DNA of 64,000 nt from Flavobacterium wongokense (GCF_021608265.1 NZ_JAKIHP010000003.1:310001-374000), one strand, 5' to 3'; positions 49,525 to 60,119 are shown, counted from the first letter of the stretch. The notes: generated from the sequence alone by a model not told the origin. Program-made: numbers and translations.

Positions 49525-50331
49525 ATGAAAAAACTATTGCTCTTAAGCTTACTGATAGCAAATCAGTTTGAGGCACAAAGCCAGGCCGCAAACGTTCCTT
49601 ATTCTTACGGATTTGAGAATTTCACCGAAGGATGGGACATCGTAAATTTAGGGACAGGAACAGCCACATGGTTTTTTTGGGAAAATGGTGATAATGGGGT
49701 GACCTCTGCAGAGGGAAATAATTACGCGGGTTACTTCTTCTCCGATACCGATGCCAATTCCTGGATTCTGTCACGAAAAATAAATATGTCGGCCGGGATC
49801 ACCTATGCAATCTCCTTTCAATACAGGGGACAGGTGCCCGAGTACACCGAATGCCTCAAAGTAACAATCGGGAACAATAATACGGTAGCCGCACAAATAG
49901 CAGGTACGCTCTTGTTCGAAAATAACCAAATCCAAAGTGACCAATGGGTTACCAAAACGGTTTACTACACTCCGGCAGCCTCAGGTAACTATGCGCTGGG
50001 CTTCAATGTCTGTTCAATAGCATGGCAGGCGCTGCTTGCAGTTGATGATATCCGAATAAACATTGCAACGCTTTCAAATGAGGATTATGCAACACCACAG
50101 TTTAGTGTCGCTCCTAACCCTGTAAATAATTTACTGACCATTGAAAATCCGCACGGACTACTAATTGGAAAAATAAATATTAGTGACAATTTAGGAAGGA
50201 TAATGAAGCAAATCGTTAATCAATCCAGCACTTCTGTCGTACTTGACATCGCCAACGTACCGGCTGGAATGTATATACTCCTCATTGAGACTGAAAACGG
50301 GATAACCCGAAAAAAAATTATAAAAGAATAA
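49525..50331 (+). CDS. Second type IX-secreted protein
   Basis: About 268 residues from the ATG at 49525; an upstream ATG at 49489 is less fitting because the signal peptide is 'MKKLLLLSLLIANQFEAQSQ'. The mature part is a carbohydrate-binding-module-like beta sandwich ('YSYGFENFTEGWDIVNLGTG', 'ISFQYRGQVPEYTECLKV') with a type A sorting tail ('FSVAPNPVNNLLTIENPHG', 'VPAGMYILLIETENG'). No catalytic motif is visible. Confidence 0.85.
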   Translation: MKKLLLLSLLIANQFEAQSQAANVPYSYGFENFTEGWDIVNLGTGTATWFFWENGDNGVTSAEGNNYAGYFFSDTDANSWILSRKINMSAGITYAISFQYRGQVPEYTECLKVTIGNNNTVAAQIAGTLLFENNQIQSDQWVTKTVYYTPAASGNYALGFNVCSIAWQALLAVDDIRINIATLSNEDYATPQFSVAPNPVNNLLTIENPHGLLIGKINISDNLGRIMKQIVNQSSTSVVLDIANVPAGMYILLIETENGITRKKIIKE

Positions 50332-50374
50332 TTCTAGCAAGGTAATTTGCAATAACAATCAAAAAAACGTGACT

Positions 50375-51319
50375 ATGAAAGCTATAACTCTTGAAAAATT
50401 TGGAGGCGTTGAAAATTTTAAAATCCAAAATTTACCAATGCCTACTATTTCCGAAAATGAAGTATTGGTGAAGGTCAAAGCTTTTAGTGTTAATCCTGTC
50501 GATGTAAAAACCCGTGTAGGAGGATCTTTGGCAAAAGAACTTGAAAATGACCCTCCTATAATTCTCGGATGGGATATTTCAGGAACCATTGAAGAAGTAG
50601 GCGCCAATGTTACAAATTTTAAGGTAGGAGATGAAGTCTTTGGAATGGTTAAATTTGGCCAAAGTGCAAAGGCTTATGCCGAATATGTTGCAGCTCCCGC
50701 CGATCACCTGGCACTCAAACCGGCAAATATCACCCATCCACAAGCGGCAGCAAGTACCCTGGCAGCACTTACGGCATGGCAGGCACTCACCTATTTCGGA
50801 AAACTAAAACAAAATGATACTATTTTAATACATGCAGCTGCCGGAGGTGTCGGTCACTTTGCCGTACAAATTGCAAAACATCTCGGAGCTAATGTAATTG
50901 GGACCTCATCTGAAAAGAATAAGGAATTTGTCCTAAGTTTAGGAGCCAATGAGCATATAGACTACCGCAGTACAAAATTTGAAGACGTGGTTTCGGATAT
51001 CGACTTTGTTTTGGAAACCATGGGCTACGAAAATTTTGGCCGTTCCATCGATGTGCTGAAACCTACAGGAACTATAATCAATTTGCCTTCAGGCCTGTCA
51101 GACGAAGTAAAAGCAAAAGCGATCCAAAAGGGAGTAAATGCCAACTTTTTCATGACAGTGTTTTCAGATAGTCATGACATCAATACTATTGCCTCCCTCT
51201 TGCAAAGTAATATCCTAACACCATACATCTCACATCAATATTCATTTGAGGAAATTGGTGCTGCCCATACACAAATGGAAAGTGGCTCAACAGTTGGAAA
51301 AATTGTGGTTTTAGTCTAA
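50375..51319 (+). CDS. NADPH:quinone oxidoreductase-like (zinc-free MDR family)
   Basis: About 314 residues from the ATG at 50375 (a GTG at 50369 is in frame). It shows 'MKAITLEKFGGVENFKIQNL', 'VKAFSVNPVDVKTRVGG', 'ILGWDISGTIEEVGANVT' and the nucleotide-binding 'ILIHAAAGGVGHFAVQIAKHL'. The MDR-type quinone reductase family has no catalytic zinc. It is soluble and monocistronic. Confidence 0.92.
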   Translation: MKAITLEKFGGVENFKIQNLPMPTISENEVLVKVKAFSVNPVDVKTRVGGSLAKELENDPPIILGWDISGTIEEVGANVTNFKVGDEVFGMVKFGQSAKAYAEYVAAPADHLALKPANITHPQAAASTLAALTAWQALTYFGKLKQNDTILIHAAAGGVGHFAVQIAKHLGANVIGTSSEKNKEFVLSLGANEHIDYRSTKFEDVVSDIDFVLETMGYENFGRSIDVLKPTGTIINLPSGLSDEVKAKAIQKGVNANFFMTVFSDSHDINTIASLLQSNILTPYISHQYSFEEIGAAHTQMESGSTVGKIVVLV

Positions 51320-51450
51320 ATTAGTGCTTTGTAAATAATCAATAACATCACACCGGTTTAGTTCAAAGAATAAAGTATGCCTATCCGGTGTACTTTACTT
51401 TTATATAGATACCGGCTCTAATATTAGCGTTTAATTTTATCATCAATAAC

Positions 51451-52854
51451 ATGAATACTAACCTTAAAAAAGATGCTGCCAACCTGGCGACTATACTAAA
51501 AAAAGTAAGCGAGCAAGGAGCGGAATATCTCGATGGTATCGCGGAAAGGCCTACCTCAACAACAGCTACAATACAAAAAGAACATACCCTGTCCGAGCAA
51601 GGGATTGGCACATTGGCCACCCTGGAAAATTTCAACGAAAGATTCGAACCATTGATGGTTGCCTCTTCAGGACCAAAATACTGGGGTTTTGTAACTGGGG
51701 GCTCAACCCCGGCTGCTATCGCCGGAGATTGGCTGACTACAATTTACGACCAAAATACCCAGGCTGAAAAAGGGTCAGGAGACAATTCCGCTCAAATTGA
51801 ACTCGAAACAATTCAATTACTCCTGGATCTGTTTGACCTGCCTAAAGATTATTTAGGTGGATTTGTTACCGGTGCAACACTTTCCAACTTTACATCACTG
51901 GCAGTGGCCAGGCAATGGCTCGGAAAACAAAAAGGGTATGATATCGCAAAGGAAGGTAGTATCGCCGGATTAAAATTTTTAACGGCAACACCCCATTCGT
52001 CGGCATTAAAGTCAATGGCAATGTTAGGGGTCGGTAGTAACAACTTTACTAAAATCAGAGTCCTTGAGGGCAATCGTGAAGCGATGGACACAAAAGATTT
52101 AGAGCAAAAAATAATAGCGCTTAATGGCGAACCATTTGTACTTATTTCAAGTGGTGGAACGGTCAACACTGTAGATTTTGATGACTTTCAGGCCATTTCA
52201 GAACTAAAAAAACAATACAGCTTTTGGTGGCATATAGACGCAGCATTCGGTGGTTTCGCAGCTTGCTCTCCTATTTACAGGCACTTGGTGAAAGGTTGGG
52301 AAAATGCTGATAGCATCACAATAGATTGCCATAAATGGCTGAATGTTCCATATGAAAGTGCTGTCTATTTTATCAAGGACCAGCATCGTAATTTACAGGT
52401 AGAAACGTTTCAAAATTCCAATGCGCCTTACTTAGGTGACCCTTTGGAAAATTTTACTTACCTCAACTTCCTGCCCGAAAATTCAAGGCGGCTTAAAGCA
52501 TTACCGGCTTGGTTTTCCCTTAAAGCCTATGGAAAAAAAGGATACCGCGATATAGTGGAAAATAATATCGAAAACGCAAAACAATTTGGAGATTACATCG
52601 ATAAGGATAGTGCTTTTGAATTGCTGGCCCAGGTAAGGCTCAACACCGTTTGCTTTACATTAGAAGGCGCGGAAAATCAGGAAAAAGTTATTCTTTTCCT
52701 GAAGTCATTGAACGATACAGGAAAAGTATTTATGACCCCAACGGTTTATAATGGTAAAAAAGCAATCAGGGCGGCATTTGTGAACTGGAGGACCAACAGC
52801 ACAGACATTAATGATGTAACACAACTTATGAAAGGGTTGGCAGATAAACTATAA
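51451..52854 (+). CDS. PLP-dependent group II decarboxylase-like enzyme
   Basis: 467 residues. PLP-binding lysine in 'SITIDCHKWLNVPYESAVYF' (HKW motif), with 'WWHIDAAFGGFAACSP' (Asp for the PLP nitrogen) and 'GFVTGATLSNFTSLAVARQW'. These match the pyridoxal-dependent decarboxylase fold (aspartate or aromatic amino acid type). The substrate cannot be told from these motifs. A strong bidirectional terminator follows. Confidence 0.9.
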   Translation: MNTNLKKDAANLATILKKVSEQGAEYLDGIAERPTSTTATIQKEHTLSEQGIGTLATLENFNERFEPLMVASSGPKYWGFVTGGSTPAAIAGDWLTTIYDQNTQAEKGSGDNSAQIELETIQLLLDLFDLPKDYLGGFVTGATLSNFTSLAVARQWLGKQKGYDIAKEGSIAGLKFLTATPHSSALKSMAMLGVGSNNFTKIRVLEGNREAMDTKDLEQKIIALNGEPFVLISSGGTVNTVDFDDFQAISELKKQYSFWWHIDAAFGGFAACSPIYRHLVKGWENADSITIDCHKWLNVPYESAVYFIKDQHRNLQVETFQNSNAPYLGDPLENFTYLNFLPENSRRLKALPAWFSLKAYGKKGYRDIVENNIENAKQFGDYIDKDSAFELLAQVRLNTVCFTLEGAENQEKVILFLKSLNDTGKVFMTPTVYNGKKAIRAAFVNWRTNSTDINDVTQLMKGLADKL

Positions 52855-52910
52855 GTAATCCGAGCACATTAAATTAAATGCACTTTAAAATATGTAGACA
52901 TGAAAAAAAT

Positions 52911-52939
52911 AAAACCCCAATACAATGTATTGGGGTTTT
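52911..52939. terminator. Bidirectional terminator between convergent genes
   Basis: AAAACCCCAATAC (52911-52923) pairs perfectly with GTATTGGGGTTTT (52927-52939) around a 3-nt loop, between the decarboxylase (plus) and the barrel gene (minus). Confidence 0.93.
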
Positions 52940-52981
52940 GCTTACACAGGAATCAAAAATGAACTATAAACAATTGAGTTC

Positions 52982-53638
52982 TTAAAAACGATATCCAACC
53001 GAAAATTGCGCACCCGAAGTCCTTACCTTCGAAGAACCTATCCCAGCTTCGCTTTGTCCGTTATTGATATTAGGGATTCCTTTGTTTAATCGTAATTGTA
53101 AATAGATATTTTCGCTGATGTTATAGGTTGAACCAAGCACTGCATCAAGATTAAATTGGTGAAAATTGTCCTTTACATCTTCTGTTCCTGAAGTATTAAC
53201 CGGTGCTCCTTCAACTATTCCCTTCATCTCATAACTGTCTTTTGCAGCAATAAGATAGCCAACTTGCGGTCCACCTTCAATACTCCACTTTTTTGAAAGT
53301 GACCATTTCAGTAGAACCGGTAAGCTAACATAATGCAGCCTAAGTTTCTCACTCACGTCAAATTCCGAAGTATCATCCTCATTGTGGAAAGAGGTCTTGG
53401 CTCCCTCGCCTCTCAGAAGTAATTCAGGTTGTAGGGCAAGTGTACTGGTCAACGGTATCTCAGCTTGAACTCCTAAACTGTAAGACAGCAAAGGTTTGAA
53501 CCGATCATCATCATCCCCATACAAAGGGAGGGTAAAATTAGAGACGCCCAGGCCTACTTTTCCGCTCCAGTTAATTTTTTGTGAGTTTGCGAATTGCGCG
53601 GCAAGGAGTAGCAATGCCGGAAAAATGATTTTCTTCAT
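52982..53638 (-). CDS. PorT-type outer-membrane beta-barrel protein
   Basis: 218 residues. Signal peptide ('LLLAAQFANSQ') and strands with 'KVGLGVSNFTLPLYG', 'YVSLPVLLKWSLSKKWSIEGG' and a final 'SGAQFSVGYRF' ending in Phe, the usual end of an eight-strand PorT-type barrel. Many Bacteroidota have dozens. Ligand is unknown. Confidence 0.88.
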   Translation of the reverse strand: MKKIIFPALLLLAAQFANSQKINWSGKVGLGVSNFTLPLYGDDDDRFKPLLSYSLGVQAEIPLTSTLALQPELLLRGEGAKTSFHNEDDTSEFDVSEKLRLHYVSLPVLLKWSLSKKWSIEGGPQVGYLIAAKDSYEMKGIVEGAPVNTSGTEDVKDNFHQFNLDAVLGSTYNISENIYLQLRLNKGIPNINNGQSEAGIGSSKVRTSGAQFSVGYRF

Positions 53639-53840
53639 GTTTTAATAATTTTAATTGATAATTAATTGTCCCTTTTCTCGCTTCCTGAAGTCCTTTCCTA
53701 CTTCAAAAATCCAGGACTTGATGATTTTTTTTGCAAAATTAGGTAAGGCATTTTGCAGGGAAAATGATGTAGGATAAGTAATGCGATTGACTTATGTTAA
53801 GTTTTGCAATAGCCTAACCTTCAAACTCCGTTAAAAACAA

Positions 53841-53877
53841 AACCCTACAAAGCAACTGTAGCACTTCATAGGGCTTT
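53841..53877 (-). terminator. Terminator after the copper-chaperone gene
   Basis: On the minus strand AAAGCCCTA (53877-53869) pairs with TAGGGTTTT (53847-53839 region) followed by a T-rich tract. It lies 13 nt after the stop of the gene ending at 53890. Confidence 0.6.
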
Positions 53878-53889
53878 GAATCATATAAT

Positions 53890-54102
53890 TTACGAAATCG
53901 GTTCTGCAGTAAACCCTGCCTCATTTACGATATCTACCACCTCTTTTTGGGTTAAATCACCTGGAGAGACAGTCAGTGTTTTTTTCAGTGTCATCACGTC
54001 AACCTCCCACTTTCCTTCTCCAATTTTCTCGTTTAAGGTAGGTGTTGCTTTAGCGATACAGCCGGCACATTTAATGTTTGTTTTGAATTGTAAAGTATTC
54101 AT
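53890..54102 (-). CDS. CopZ-like HMA metallochaperone
   Basis: 70 residues, one HMA fold: 'FKTNIKCAGCIAKATPTLNE' with CAGC as the metal-binding CxxC, then 'VNEAGFTAEPI'. It should carry Cu(I) to a P-type ATPase such as CopA at 61339. It is 33 nt from the MFS gene on the same strand and has its own terminator. Confidence 0.92.
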   Translation of the reverse strand: MNTLQFKTNIKCAGCIAKATPTLNEKIGEGKWEVDVMTLKKTLTVSPGDLTQKEVVDIVNEAGFTAEPIS

Positions 54103-54135
54103 GTTAAAAATTTTTTTAATTAATTATTTGGATTT

Positions 54136-55554
54136 TTATTTTGTTGTTTTAATTGTAAAGATGGTCAGTAGGGTTGCCAGCGCACTCAATACCGCTGCAG
54201 CTGTAAAGGCAGTCTGAAAACCTGCAACCAATCCATTCTGCGGTGTGGCAACCAAAGCCGTCACGGCTTCTGTTTTCGCTGCTGCTATTACAACAATAAT
54301 TGCCAATCCTAATGCCGAACCTATTTGGTAACTGGTGTTTACCAGTCCAGAAGCCAGTCCCATTTCTTCAGGCTTGGCACCCGACATAGCAGCCATGGTA
54401 CTCGGTATATAAGCCAACGACATTCCAATCGCTCCCAATATAGATGCCGGTAAAACATTTCCTATAAAGGTACCGTCCGCAGGAGCCATGCTAAACAGGA
54501 CTAAGGAAGCTGTCAGGAACAGTAATCCTGCAATTAAATTGGCTTTAAAACCAAATTTCACAACCAGTTTTCCAGTAAAGCCAACCATAACTATCATAAT
54601 AACAAGTGTCATCGGAAGCAACGCCAGTCCGCTGTTAAATGCAGAATAATTAAGCACTTGCTGCAAATACAGGTTCAGGTAAAACCACAACGGAATCCAG
54701 GATCCTGCCAACAAAGCGGTTATAATATTGCCCGCAGATAAATTTGGCACCTTGAAGATGCTTAAGGGAAGAAGGGGCTCTTTCTTTTTATTTTGAGATA
54801 CCAGGAAAATTGAGAATAAGATTGCTGAAACCAATAGCAAGCCTATGGTTTGTAAAGACATCCATCCGGCAGATTCTGCAGAAACAATGGCATAAACCGT
54901 TAGGACTAATGCCGTGGTAGCCATAATTGCTCCCGAAATATCCACACTTCCTTTTCTCGTTATCCCTTTTTGTAGTACACCTGGTGTTTGGAATAGTACC
55001 AGCAAACCTATCGGAATGTTGATTAAAAATATCCATTCCCATGACAGCCATTCTGTAATAACACCACCTAAAAATACCCCGGCAGAACCACCTGCTGCGG
55101 CAGCCGCACCCCAAAAACCAAACGCTTTACCCAACTCCTTCGGATCGGTGAACATCGTCATAACCATAGTAAGTGCTGCAGGTGCTATAAAAGCAGAACC
55201 TAAGCCTTGTAGGGCCCTTGCAGTATTTAAAGCTGAATCAGACCAGGCTACCCCTGCAAATAAGGAGGCCAATGTGAGTATAGCAAAACCCCACATAAAG
55301 ATTTTGCGTGCTCCAAACACATCGGATAGCTTACCTCCTAAGAGTAAGAATCCGCCAAAGAAAATCACATACGCATTGAAAATCCATTGCAGCCCGGTTT
55401 GACTATAACCTAGATCGGCCTTGATAGCCGGTAATGCCACTCCAATAATGGAGGTATCCATAATCACTATAAATTGTGCAACACACAATAAGAATAAGGC
55501 TGACCATCTCAATGGATAAGGAGCCGGAGCCGTTGTTGTTTTAGTATCTTTCAT
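54136..55554 (-). CDS. DHA2-type MFS drug efflux pump
   Basis: About 472 residues from the ATG at 55554 (an upstream in-frame ATG at 55584 is less fitting). 14 membrane segments. Motifs 'FIVIMDTSIIGVALPAIKADL' and 'GGKLSDVFGARKIFMWGF' (motif A) and 'ALQGLGSAFIAPAALTMV' (motif B) are typical of EmrB/QacA-like proton antiporters. It may extrude drugs or metal chelates. It lies between a metal chaperone and the RND cluster. Confidence 0.9.
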   Translation of the reverse strand: MKDTKTTTAPAPYPLRWSALFLLCVAQFIVIMDTSIIGVALPAIKADLGYSQTGLQWIFNAYVIFFGGFLLLGGKLSDVFGARKIFMWGFAILTLASLFAGVAWSDSALNTARALQGLGSAFIAPAALTMVMTMFTDPKELGKAFGFWGAAAAAGGSAGVFLGGVITEWLSWEWIFLINIPIGLLVLFQTPGVLQKGITRKGSVDISGAIMATTALVLTVYAIVSAESAGWMSLQTIGLLLVSAILFSIFLVSQNKKKEPLLPLSIFKVPNLSAGNIITALLAGSWIPLWFYLNLYLQQVLNYSAFNSGLALLPMTLVIMIVMVGFTGKLVVKFGFKANLIAGLLFLTASLVLFSMAPADGTFIGNVLPASILGAIGMSLAYIPSTMAAMSGAKPEEMGLASGLVNTSYQIGSALGLAIIVVIAAAKTEAVTALVATPQNGLVAGFQTAFTAAAVLSALATLLTIFTIKTTK

Positions 55555-55648
55555 ATCTAAATTATTATTAAGCAAAATTATCACGGGTGTCTAATCCAAA
55601 CTTTGCACTTTTTACTGTTGTTTTACTATAATTTTCTAAAATCTGGTA

Positions 55649-56989
55649 TTATTGTAATAACCCTAAAGCCTTTTCGTAAGCTACCGTCAGGATCTTCAAC
55701 TCATAAACCGCCATCAGATAATTGACCTGGGCCATATTATAAGCCAATTCAGCATCGTTTACTTCCAACATCGAACTCAGGTTATTCAGGTATCTGTTGT
55801 TATTAATCGTGTAATTCATTTCGGCGGCTTCTACGGTTTTCTTCTGAATGTCTAACTGAGCTTTGGCATTTTTCCAATTACTGGCCGTAGTGCTCAACTC
55901 TAAGTTGACTTCTTCCTTCAAATCCTCCAGAACCAGTTTTTCCTGTTGGATCTTTAGTTTACCCTGTCGTGCTTGTGCAGTAAATGTGCCGCCGCTAAAA
56001 AGAGGCACAGTAACCTGGAGGCCTACGAAGCTTGTTTTAGGGAATGTGTATTGGGACACTTTTACATCGTCGGCCTGCGCCTGAAGCTGGTATTGGCCAA
56101 TTAAAGATACCTGCGGCAATTGGCTGCCTTTTATCACCAATAATTTTCGCTCTTCTTTTTCAATAGTTAAAACCTGAAGTTGGATATCTTTTCGCTTCGA
56201 TGTGGCACTTTCAGCTTTATTTTCCAATAGGAGGAACTTTTCACTTTCATCTTCCAAAGCCAAACGGTCAGTTAGTTCAATCGGTAAAGTGCTATCCATT
56301 CCGATAAGTTTTTTAAATCTGGCCGTTACGATGTCAATATTGTTTTTCAGATAGGATATAGAAGATTTTAAATTTTCCACCGCAATATAACTTCTCAGCG
56401 TATCAACCTTTAAGGCTCGTCCTTCGGCAAATAGCGACTTCGCGTCCTGCAAAGCCTTTTGGTTTCGGGACATGCTTTTCGCCTGCAGTTCTAACTGGCC
56501 TTTCATCAGTTGAATAGTGTAATACTCTTTTGTAACCTGCAGCAACAACTGACTTTTCATCTCTTCGGTCGTTTCCTTTTCAATCTTCTCATCCACTTTC
56601 GCGACTTCTTTTTGGCGGCTGATATTTTTCGAAATCAGAGGTTGTTGCAGTGTGACTGCAGTATTCAAAGTATTCAAACCACCTACGCTTACATCCTGTA
56701 CCGGATTCTGGGTACCGGCAAAAGTACCAGGCAAAAAGATGACTTGCCTGTCAAAATAATGGGACACAGTTCCGTTTAAGGCTACTGTAGGCAGTTGCTT
56801 TCCCCTCATCTCGTTGGTAATTTCCTTTTGTCTTTGCTCTTCAAGTTTTTGAACTGATAGGGTTTTATTGTTATTAGAGGCCAATTCTATAGCTTCCTTT
56901 AATGAAACCTGAGTTGTTTGTGCCTTCAGAAAATGTGTTGAAAGCAAAGCCAGAACAAGCCAGGCTGTTTTATAAATGACTGTTTTCAT
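55649..56989 (-). CDS. TolC-family outer-membrane channel
   Basis: About 446 residues from the ATG at 56989 (longer frames exist). Signal peptide ('LVLALLSTHFLKAQ') then two outer-membrane efflux protein repeats: 'SLKEAIELASNNNKTLSVQK', 'MRGKQLPTVALNGTVSHYF' and 'LVIKGSQLPQVSLIGQYQLQ'. It is the outlet of the RND system and is 10 nt from the pump gene, in one operon. Confidence 0.9.
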   Translation of the reverse strand: MKTVIYKTAWLVLALLSTHFLKAQTTQVSLKEAIELASNNNKTLSVQKLEEQRQKEITNEMRGKQLPTVALNGTVSHYFDRQVIFLPGTFAGTQNPVQDVSVGGLNTLNTAVTLQQPLISKNISRQKEVAKVDEKIEKETTEEMKSQLLLQVTKEYYTIQLMKGQLELQAKSMSRNQKALQDAKSLFAEGRALKVDTLRSYIAVENLKSSISYLKNNIDIVTARFKKLIGMDSTLPIELTDRLALEDESEKFLLLENKAESATSKRKDIQLQVLTIEKEERKLLVIKGSQLPQVSLIGQYQLQAQADDVKVSQYTFPKTSFVGLQVTVPLFSGGTFTAQARQGKLKIQQEKLVLEDLKEEVNLELSTTASNWKNAKAQLDIQKKTVEAAEMNYTINNNRYLNNLSSMLEVNDAELAYNMAQVNYLMAVYELKILTVAYEKALGLLQ

Positions 56990-56999
56990 AATCAACATT

Positions 57000-59900
57000 T
57001 TAAAATTCGTTAGTATTTTCAAAGGATAATGCATCAGGATCTTCGACGATAGCGTTGGTTTTGCTGGCTGAAAGATAGGAGTACACCGCAGGGATAATGA
57101 ATAAAGTCAGGATACCGGCAAAAAGAAGCCCTCCCACAATTACGATTCCTAATGATTGCCTGCTGTTCAGTGTCAGCGCAATTGGCAGAGCGCCAAATAT
57201 CATCGCCAGGGAAGTCATCAGGATCGGTCTGAAACGCTGCACTGCCGCATGGGTTACCGCTTCAAATTTCGACATGCCCTTTGCCTTCAAATCATTGGCA
57301 AACTCTACGATTAAGATCCCGTTTTTGGTAATCAATCCGACTAGCGTGATGATTCCAATTTGACTAAATACGTTCAAACTTTGATCAAACCAGTATAGGC
57401 TTATCAGCGCACCGGTTACTGCCATCGGAACGGTCAGCATAATGATTAGCGGATCGCGCAAACTTTCAAATTGTGCAGCTAAAATCAAATAGATGAGAAG
57501 CAGCGCCAATACCAACGTGAATAAAATATTTCCCTGGCTTTCTTCGTAATCACGTGCCTGGCCCGATAAAGAGGTTTTAAAATTTTCGCCTAAAACACTT
57601 TTCCTGATACTTTCCATTTCACGGATGCCTTCTTCCAAGCTTACGCCTGGAGCCAGTCCTGCCGAAACCGTGGCAGAAGTATATTGATCGTAACGATAAA
57701 TTGCCGCCGGACTAATATCTTCCTCAAGCGTAACTAAATTGTCCAAAGAAATCATATCGCCATTACTTGACCTGACATTAATGGATTTTAAATCACTCAA
57801 ATCATTTCGTTGTTCTTTCTCTACCTGTCCAATCACCTCATATTGGCGGTCGTCTTTCAAGAAATATCCATAGCGCTGTCCCGATAATGACAATTGCAGG
57901 GCTCTCGAAACTTCCTGGATTGAAACCCCCATCAAGGCCGCTTTTTGACGGTCGATATTGATTTTGATTTCGGGTTTATTCATTTTTAAATCCGAATCCA
58001 CAAACATCAATTTTTTGCTTTGGCGGGCGGCATTAAGGAACTTTGGCAGTACCTTATTGAGCGAATCCAGATTCTGCGCCTGCAAAACATACTGCACCGG
58101 CATACCACCACCATATCGTGTCCCAATTGTTGGGGGCATATAAGGGAACAGAAGGAATTTTCTAAAATTACCCGAAGCAGCTCCATATTTATTATAAATA
58201 TCCTGAACAGAAGATTTCCGCTCTTTAGGATCTTTTAGGTATATGGTTTGTACAGCCACGTTCACCGGCGCAGGGGCAGGAATAAAAGAAATAGCGACCA
58301 TAGAATACGTTTGGTATAGCCCATCAGTAGAATCGTTGACAAATTTGCCCACTTCCAACATATTTTTCTTCATATAGTCATAGGAAACGCCTTCCGGGGC
58401 CACTGCAATCAGATTCAGGTTAGAACGGTCTTCTACAGGCGCCAGCTCCGACGGCAGTGCTTTTCCTAAAAAGTAAATAAGTCCACCTGCAGCTACCAGG
58501 AACACCCACGCGAGCCATCTTCGCTTCATGAAAGAAGTTAACAGGTTCTCGTAGCCTTTATTCAGCTTAAGAAAAAACGGTTCTGTTTTGAGGTAGAGCC
58601 AATTGTGCTTATCTTGTTTTTTTAATAGATAGGCACTCAGCATTGGCGACAAAGTCAAGGCAACAAAAGCGGACACCAATACCGAACCCGAAACCACTAT
58701 TGCAAATTCTTTAAATAACTGCCCGCTGATACCGCCCATAAAGACGATAGGCATAAATACGGCTGCCAATGTAATGGTAGTAGAAATTACCGCAAAGTAA
58801 ATTTCTTTGGATCCCTTGAAAGCAGCCTCCCTTGGAGTCATGCCTTCCTCTACTTTTTTATAAATGTTTTCCAGCACTACGATAGCATCATCTACCACTA
58901 ATCCAATGGCCAATACCAACCCCAACAATGTCAGGACATTGATGGAAAAACCTGCTACATACATAATGAAGAAAGCTGACAGGATCGAAACCGGAATTGC
59001 CAGTACGGGGATAATGGTTGAACGCCAGTCCCTTAAAAATAAAAAGATAATCAGCACTACCAGCCCAAATGCGATAAACAATGTTTCTTCCACTTCCTTA
59101 ATCGATTCCCTAACCGGTTTAGTAAAGTCAAAACCAACTATTAACCGGTAATCCTTAGGTACTTCTTTGCGTAACTGATCTAATCTTTTATAGAATTCGT
59201 CCACTACTTCAATGGCATTGGCACCTCTTTGGATTTGAATAGCTACTCCAACTCCAATCCTGTTGGCATTATCAGTTCCGTTGATGATTGCATTGCGTTC
59301 ATTCATTTCTCCTAATTCTGCAAAACCGACGTCTTTTAAACGGATAATAGCGTTTTCGGTTTGCTTGATAATCATGTTGTTAAAATCGGCAACCGAAGTC
59401 AGTCTTCCAATCGATCTCACACTCAGCTCGTTACTGTTCCCTTCAATTCTTCCTGAAGGCAGATCAATGTTTTCTCTTAGCAATGCCTGTCGTATATCTT
59501 CTGGAGTCAGTTTTACGGCTGCCAATCTGATAGGGTCAAAGCGCAATCGCATAGCGTATTTATGGTCACCCACTATCGCTACCTTGTTGATTCCCGGAAT
59601 GGATTGAATCCTGTCTTTGATAACGGTCGAAGCCAAATGACTTACTTCCTTGATGTCCTTGGTATCGCTTTCCACTTCAAGAAAAGCAACCAAATTATCA
59701 GGTGAAGAAGCTTTTTCAACTATCGGCGGATCAACATCAGCCGGAATCTGATTTTTAGATTTCGCCACTTTATCGCGCACATCGTTGAGCGCATCCTCTA
59801 AATTAATATCGCGGTTAAATTCAACCGATATAATACTTACCTGCTCCCTCGATTCTGACGAAATGGTTCTGAGTCCATTGGCTTCTGCAATAGATTCCTC

Positions 59901-60101
59901 CATAGGCTTTGTAATTTTTGAAGCAATTACATCTGGGCTTGCACCGGGATAAAAAGTAACAACAGATATCACCGGAGGTTCGGTTAGCGGAAATTCCCTG
60001 ACACCAAGGTACTTCCATCCCACTAATCCCATGATGGCTATGATTACCGAAAATACGCCAGCCAATACGGGCTTTTTAATACTTAATGATGGTAAATTCA
60101 T
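57000..60101 (-). CDS. RND-family efflux pump, HAE1 type
   Basis: 1033 residues with twelve membrane segments and two large periplasmic loops. Seen are 'VREFPLTEPPVISVVTFYPG', 'VNVLTLLGLVLAIGLVVDDA' (motif with catalytic Asp pair), 'GEKTRE'-like loop region 'RDWRSTIIPVLAIPVSILSA' and 'GIVIVGGLLFAGILTLFIIP'. These define HAE1/AcrB type pumps; the VDD acidic residues in the fourth segment carry protons. It is flanked by adaptor and TolC genes. Substrates likely include drugs, and perhaps metals given the neighbours. Confidence 0.94.
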   Translation of the reverse strand: MNLPSLSIKKPVLAGVFSVIIAIMGLVGWKYLGVREFPLTEPPVISVVTFYPGASPDVIASKITKPMEESIAEANGLRTISSESREQVSIISVEFNRDINLEDALNDVRDKVAKSKNQIPADVDPPIVEKASSPDNLVAFLEVESDTKDIKEVSHLASTVIKDRIQSIPGINKVAIVGDHKYAMRLRFDPIRLAAVKLTPEDIRQALLRENIDLPSGRIEGNSNELSVRSIGRLTSVADFNNMIIKQTENAIIRLKDVGFAELGEMNERNAIINGTDNANRIGVGVAIQIQRGANAIEVVDEFYKRLDQLRKEVPKDYRLIVGFDFTKPVRESIKEVEETLFIAFGLVVLIIFLFLRDWRSTIIPVLAIPVSILSAFFIMYVAGFSINVLTLLGLVLAIGLVVDDAIVVLENIYKKVEEGMTPREAAFKGSKEIYFAVISTTITLAAVFMPIVFMGGISGQLFKEFAIVVSGSVLVSAFVALTLSPMLSAYLLKKQDKHNWLYLKTEPFFLKLNKGYENLLTSFMKRRWLAWVFLVAAGGLIYFLGKALPSELAPVEDRSNLNLIAVAPEGVSYDYMKKNMLEVGKFVNDSTDGLYQTYSMVAISFIPAPAPVNVAVQTIYLKDPKERKSSVQDIYNKYGAASGNFRKFLLFPYMPPTIGTRYGGGMPVQYVLQAQNLDSLNKVLPKFLNAARQSKKLMFVDSDLKMNKPEIKINIDRQKAALMGVSIQEVSRALQLSLSGQRYGYFLKDDRQYEVIGQVEKEQRNDLSDLKSINVRSSNGDMISLDNLVTLEEDISPAAIYRYDQYTSATVSAGLAPGVSLEEGIREMESIRKSVLGENFKTSLSGQARDYEESQGNILFTLVLALLLIYLILAAQFESLRDPLIIMLTVPMAVTGALISLYWFDQSLNVFSQIGIITLVGLITKNGILIVEFANDLKAKGMSKFEAVTHAAVQRFRPILMTSLAMIFGALPIALTLNSRQSLGIVIVGGLLFAGILTLFIIPAVYSYLSASKTNAIVEDPDALSFENTNEF

Positions 60102-60119
60102 GATTTCTTTTACTAAATG